This document shows, one piece after another, positions 4,819-6,747 of a stretch of 6,747 bases of DNA (positions within the stretch are counted from its first letter, which is position 1; each line of letters starts with the position of its first letter). The DNA is from an uncultured Steroidobacteraceae bacterium (GTDB taxonomy: Bacteria; Pseudomonadota; Gammaproteobacteria; Steroidobacterales; Steroidobacteraceae): assembly GCA_955652795.1 (NCBI GenBank), contig CATPBQ010000139.1, forward strand, positions 1 through 6,747. The letters are read 5' to 3'. Made by a program: the position numbers and the translations under genes. Below the pieces are notes generated by a model. It saw only the letters and a program-made list of their open reading frames with translations, had not been told where the DNA came from and did no database searches.

Positions 4819-5232
4819 CTATCGAATCTGCCGTTTCACGAATGAGGTGGATACCGACAGCTTCGAGCCTGCGAGCCGGAACGCTTCGCGGGCCGTCACC
4901 TCGTCCACGCCCTCCATCTCGAACAACACCTTGCCGGGCTGCACGCGGGCCACGTAGTACTCGACGTTGCCCTTGCCGCTGCCCATGCGCACCTCGAGCG
5001 GCTTCTTGCTGATCGGGACGTCCGGAAACACGCGGATCCAGATCTGTCCGCCGCGCTTCACGTAGCGCGCCATGGCGCGGCGCGCCGCCTCGATCTCGCG
5101 TGCGGTCATGCGCGCGCGGCTGGTCGCCTTCAGGCCAAACTCGCCGAAGGACACGTTGCTGCCGCGCTGTGCCAGGCCCGGGTTGCGGCCCTTGAACTGC
5201 TTGCGATACTTGGTGCGTTTGGGCTGAAGCAT
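4819..5232 (-). CDS. rplP: 50S ribosomal protein L16
   Basis: L16 is near the A-site tRNA and needed for late large-subunit assembly and peptidyl transfer. The 137-residue product (136 in E. coli) starts MLQPKRTKYRKQFKGRNPGLAQRG. It contains FGEFGLKA (29-36), RMTAREIEAARRAMARYVKRGGQIWIRVFPD (41-71), and KPLEVRMGSGKGNVEYYVARVQPGKVLFEM (77-106). The arginine in VRMG (R82) corresponds to E. coli R81, which the oxygenase RoxA/YcfD hydroxylates. The ATG is 17 bases after the rpsC stop, with only a poorly spaced AAGAG upstream, so coupling to rpsC is likely. The next gene, rpmC, begins at the base after its stop. Confidence 0.98.
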   Translation of the reverse strand: MLQPKRTKYRKQFKGRNPGLAQRGSNVSFGEFGLKATSRARMTAREIEAARRAMARYVKRGGQIWIRVFPDVPISKKPLEVRMGSGKGNVEYYVARVQPGKVLFEMEGVDEVTAREAFRLAGSKLSVSTSFVKRQIR

Positions 5233-5249
5233 TCTCTTAAGCCATCAGG

Positions 5250-6020
5250 TCAGGCCGATGCCGGAGCTTCGGGCGGCGCCGGCGGTGCCGGCGGCGTTAC
5301 CGGCTGCGCCGGGGCGGCGGCCAGCGGCGGGCTCGGCGCCGGGGCGGCCTCGGCTTCGCTCGCCTGCTGCGCGCGCTCGCTCTTGTCGAACACCTCGCCC
5401 TTGAATATCCACACCTTCACGCCGATGACCCCGTAGGTGGTGTGCGCTTCCGACAGACCGTAATCGATGTCGGCACGGAAGGTGTGCAGCGGAATGCGGC
5501 CCTCGCGGTACCACTCGGTGCGGGCGATTTCCGAACCGTTGAGGCGTCCGGAGACGCGCACCTTCACCCCCAGCGCGCCGCTGCGCATGGTGCTCATGAC
5601 CGCGCGCTTCATGGCGCGGCGGAACATCACGCGCTTCTCGATCTGCTGCGCGATGCTGTCGCCGACCAGTTGCGCGTCGAGCTCGGGCTTTCTGATCTCG
5701 GCGATGTTCAGGCGCACGTCGTTGATCGGCATGCCGAGGAGCGCGGCGGTTTCCTGGCGCAGCTTCTCGATGTCCTCGCCTTTCTTGCCGATGACGATAC
5801 CGGGACGCGCGGTCTGGATGGTGATGTTGACCTTCTTGGCGGCGCGTTCGATGAGAATGCGGCTCACCGAGGCCTCGGCGAGCCTCTTCTTGAGGAACTC
5901 GCGCACCCGGAAGTCGGTGTGCACCTGCAGCGGAAACTGTCTCTTGCCGGCATACCAGCGCGAGGTCCAGTCGCGGGTGATCCCCAGCCGTATGCCCAGC
6001 GGATTGACCTTCTGACCCAT
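5250..6020 (-). CDS. rpsC: 30S ribosomal protein S3 with Ala/Pro-rich C-terminal tail
   Basis: S3 lines the mRNA entry tunnel with S4 and S5 and contributes to ribosomal helicase activity. The product is 256 residues (233 in E. coli). MGQKVNPLGIRLGI opens the N-terminal domain. The KH domain carries ARPGIVIGKKGEDIEKLR, with the GxxG loop GKKG at 78-81. FRRAMKRAV (133-141) holds the conserved basic helicase residues. GRLNGSEIARTEWYREGRIPLHT and THTYG-type YGVIGVKVWIFKGEV end the core at about 210. Residues 222-256 are 13 Ala and 13 Pro out of 35, with no Lys or Arg, unlike the basic tail of E. coli. The start is 3 bases after the rplV stop, with AAGGA 7 bases upstream. Confidence 0.98.
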   Translation of the reverse strand: MGQKVNPLGIRLGITRDWTSRWYAGKRQFPLQVHTDFRVREFLKKRLAEASVSRILIERAAKKVNITIQTARPGIVIGKKGEDIEKLRQETAALLGMPINDVRLNIAEIRKPELDAQLVGDSIAQQIEKRVMFRRAMKRAVMSTMRSGALGVKVRVSGRLNGSEIARTEWYREGRIPLHTFRADIDYGLSEAHTTYGVIGVKVWIFKGEVFDKSERAQQASEAEAAPAPSPPLAAAPAQPVTPPAPPAPPEAPASA

Positions 6021-6023
6021 ACG

Positions 6024-6365
6024 CTAATCCTTCTTGCCGTCGCTGACGCCGACGGTGATGTGACTGTTGCGCTTGACGATGCGCGAGCCACGTCCCTTGG
6101 CACGGGCGGCAAAGCGCTTGAGCTGCGGGGCCGCATCCACGTGGATGAGCGCCACCTTCAGCTCGTCGATGTCGGCGCCGTGGTTGTGCTCGGCGTTGGC
6201 GACCGCGGACTCGAGTACCTTGCGCACCAGCCGCGCACCCTTCTTCGGCATGAACCGCAGTGTCGCGATCGCATTGCCGACGCTCTGGCCGCGCACCACC
6301 TCGGCGACCAGCCGGCACTTCTGCGGGGAAATGCGCGCGTAGCGCAGTTTGGAGGTCACTTGCAT
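6024..6365 (-). CDS. rplV: 50S ribosomal protein L22
   Basis: L22 contacts all 23S rRNA domains, and its long beta hairpin lines the peptide exit tunnel at the constriction where macrolides bind. The 113-residue product (110 in E. coli) has YARISPQKCRLVAEVVRG (9-26) and KKGARLVRKVLESAVANAEHNHGADIDELKV (41-71), the family signature. The hairpin APQLKRFAARAKGRGSRIVKR spans about 79-99, with SHITVGVSD near the end. The hairpin shows no deletion of the type linked to erythromycin resistance. The ATG lies 17 bases after the rpsS stop, with no well-placed Shine-Dalgarno motif, suggesting coupled translation. Confidence 0.98.
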   Translation of the reverse strand: MQVTSKLRYARISPQKCRLVAEVVRGQSVGNAIATLRFMPKKGARLVRKVLESAVANAEHNHGADIDELKVALIHVDAAPQLKRFAARAKGRGSRIVKRNSHITVGVSDGKKD

Positions 6366-6382
6366 CGTGTTCTGCGCACGCC

Positions 6383-6670
6383 TCAGGTGGCGGCGGCAGC
6401 CTCGACCTTGCGGTCGCCTGAGTGCGCCTTGAAGGTGCGCGTCGGAGCGAACTCGCCCAGCTTGTGTCCCACCATGTTCTCCGTGATCAGCACCGGAACG
6501 TGCTGGCGGCCGTTGTGCACGGCGATGGTCAGACCTACCATCTCCGGCACCACCGTGGAGCGACGCGACCAGGTCTTGATCGGCTTGCGGTCGTTGCGGG
6601 CGGATGCCACCTGCACTTTCTTGGCCAGGTGCAGATCGACGAACGGGCCCTTCTTCAGCGAACGTGGCAT
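6383..6670 (-). CDS. rpsS: 30S ribosomal protein S19
   Basis: S19 is a small-subunit head protein that works with S13 and makes intersubunit bridge contacts near the A and P sites. The 95-residue product (92 in E. coli) begins MPRSLKKGPFVDLHLAKKV. It contains KTWSRRSTVVPEMVGLTIAVHNGRQHVPV (32-60) and ITENMVGHKLGEFAPTRTFKAHSGDRK (62-88), matching the family signature. It ends with a short alanine-rich tail, VEAAAAT. The ATG has GGGAG 10 bases upstream and lies 17 bases after the rplB stop. Confidence 0.98.
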   Translation of the reverse strand: MPRSLKKGPFVDLHLAKKVQVASARNDRKPIKTWSRRSTVVPEMVGLTIAVHNGRQHVPVLITENMVGHKLGEFAPTRTFKAHSGDRKVEAAAAT

Positions 6671-6687
6671 GTATGTGACGCTCCCGA

Positions 6688-6747
6688 TCAGCGAATGCGG
6701 TTCTGGCGGCGCTGGACGATCATGTTGTCCGTGCGCTTGTTGTGGCG
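6688..6747 (-). CDS. rplB: 50S ribosomal protein L2, C-terminal fragment
   Basis: Only the last 19 codons and the TGA are in the window; the gene continues past the right edge. The visible peptide is RHNKRTDNMIVQRRQNRIR, which fits the L2 C-terminus (E. coli ends SNKRTDKFIVRRRSK). L2 is a core 23S rRNA-binding protein required for subunit association and peptidyl transfer. The position just upstream of rpsS is the standard one in the S10 operon, so sequence and context agree despite the short length. Confidence 0.93.
   Translation of the reverse strand, partial: RHNKRTDNMIVQRRQNRIR

Noticed and set aside
4019..4957. Plus-strand open frame of 312 codons
   Set aside because: Antisense to rplN, rpsQ, rpmC and rplP. 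Its leucine/arginine repeats are the complement of the rpsQ tandem repeat. No independent gene signal.
5245..6318. Minus-strand open frame of 357 codons overlapping rpsC and rplV
   Set aside because: It is an out-of-frame reading of two well-identified genes, rich in Arg, Gly and His, with no family resemblance.

Overview
The window is a block of ribosomal protein genes, all read right to left on the minus strand. It covers the downstream part of the S10 operon and nearly all of the spc operon. In transcription order the genes are rplB (3' end only), rpsS, rplV, rpsC, rplP, rpmC, rpsQ, rplN, rplX, rplE, rpsN, rpsH, rplF, rplR, rpsE, rpmD, rplO and secY (5' end only). Long plus-strand reading frames are high-GC shadows of these genes. 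I see no tRNA, rRNA, CRISPR array, transposase or integrase gene.

The organism is probably a high-GC proteobacterium, most likely a gammaproteobacterium. The protein sequences follow the E. coli homologues closely. S14 is the long zinc-free form of 101 residues, L30 is present, and the gene order is the classical one. A closer placement (Xanthomonadales, Nevskiales or Steroidobacterales type) is only a guess.

The right half (about 4250-6747) holds the S10-operon genes for L2, S19, L22, S3, L16, L29 and S17. The left half (1-4219) holds the spc genes for L14, L24, L5, S14, S8, L6, L18, S5, L30 and L15, plus the start of the SecY translocase gene. Most genes are separated by 0-30 bases or overlap by 1-4 bases, so translational coupling is likely throughout. 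The usual operon boundary between rpsQ and rplN is only 30 bases, which suggests that S10 and spc are co-transcribed here. S8, the known repressor of spc in E. coli, is encoded inside the block. A hairpin at the start of rplE lies where the E. coli S8 operator lies.

Three things do not fit a plain ribosomal operon. First, the 91-base gap between rplF and rplR is by far the longest. It holds a perfect 12-bp inverted repeat and, next to it, a GTAG-headed hairpin that looks like a REP element. Second, S17 has an N-terminal extension of about 39 residues built from a 15-base/5-residue tandem repeat, and a strong ribosome binding site in front of it indicates that it is translated. Third, S3 ends in an Ala/Pro tail without Lys or Arg, instead of the basic tail of E. 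coli S3. I found no evidence of an undescribed multi-gene system. The novelty here is in repeats and low-complexity protein extensions.
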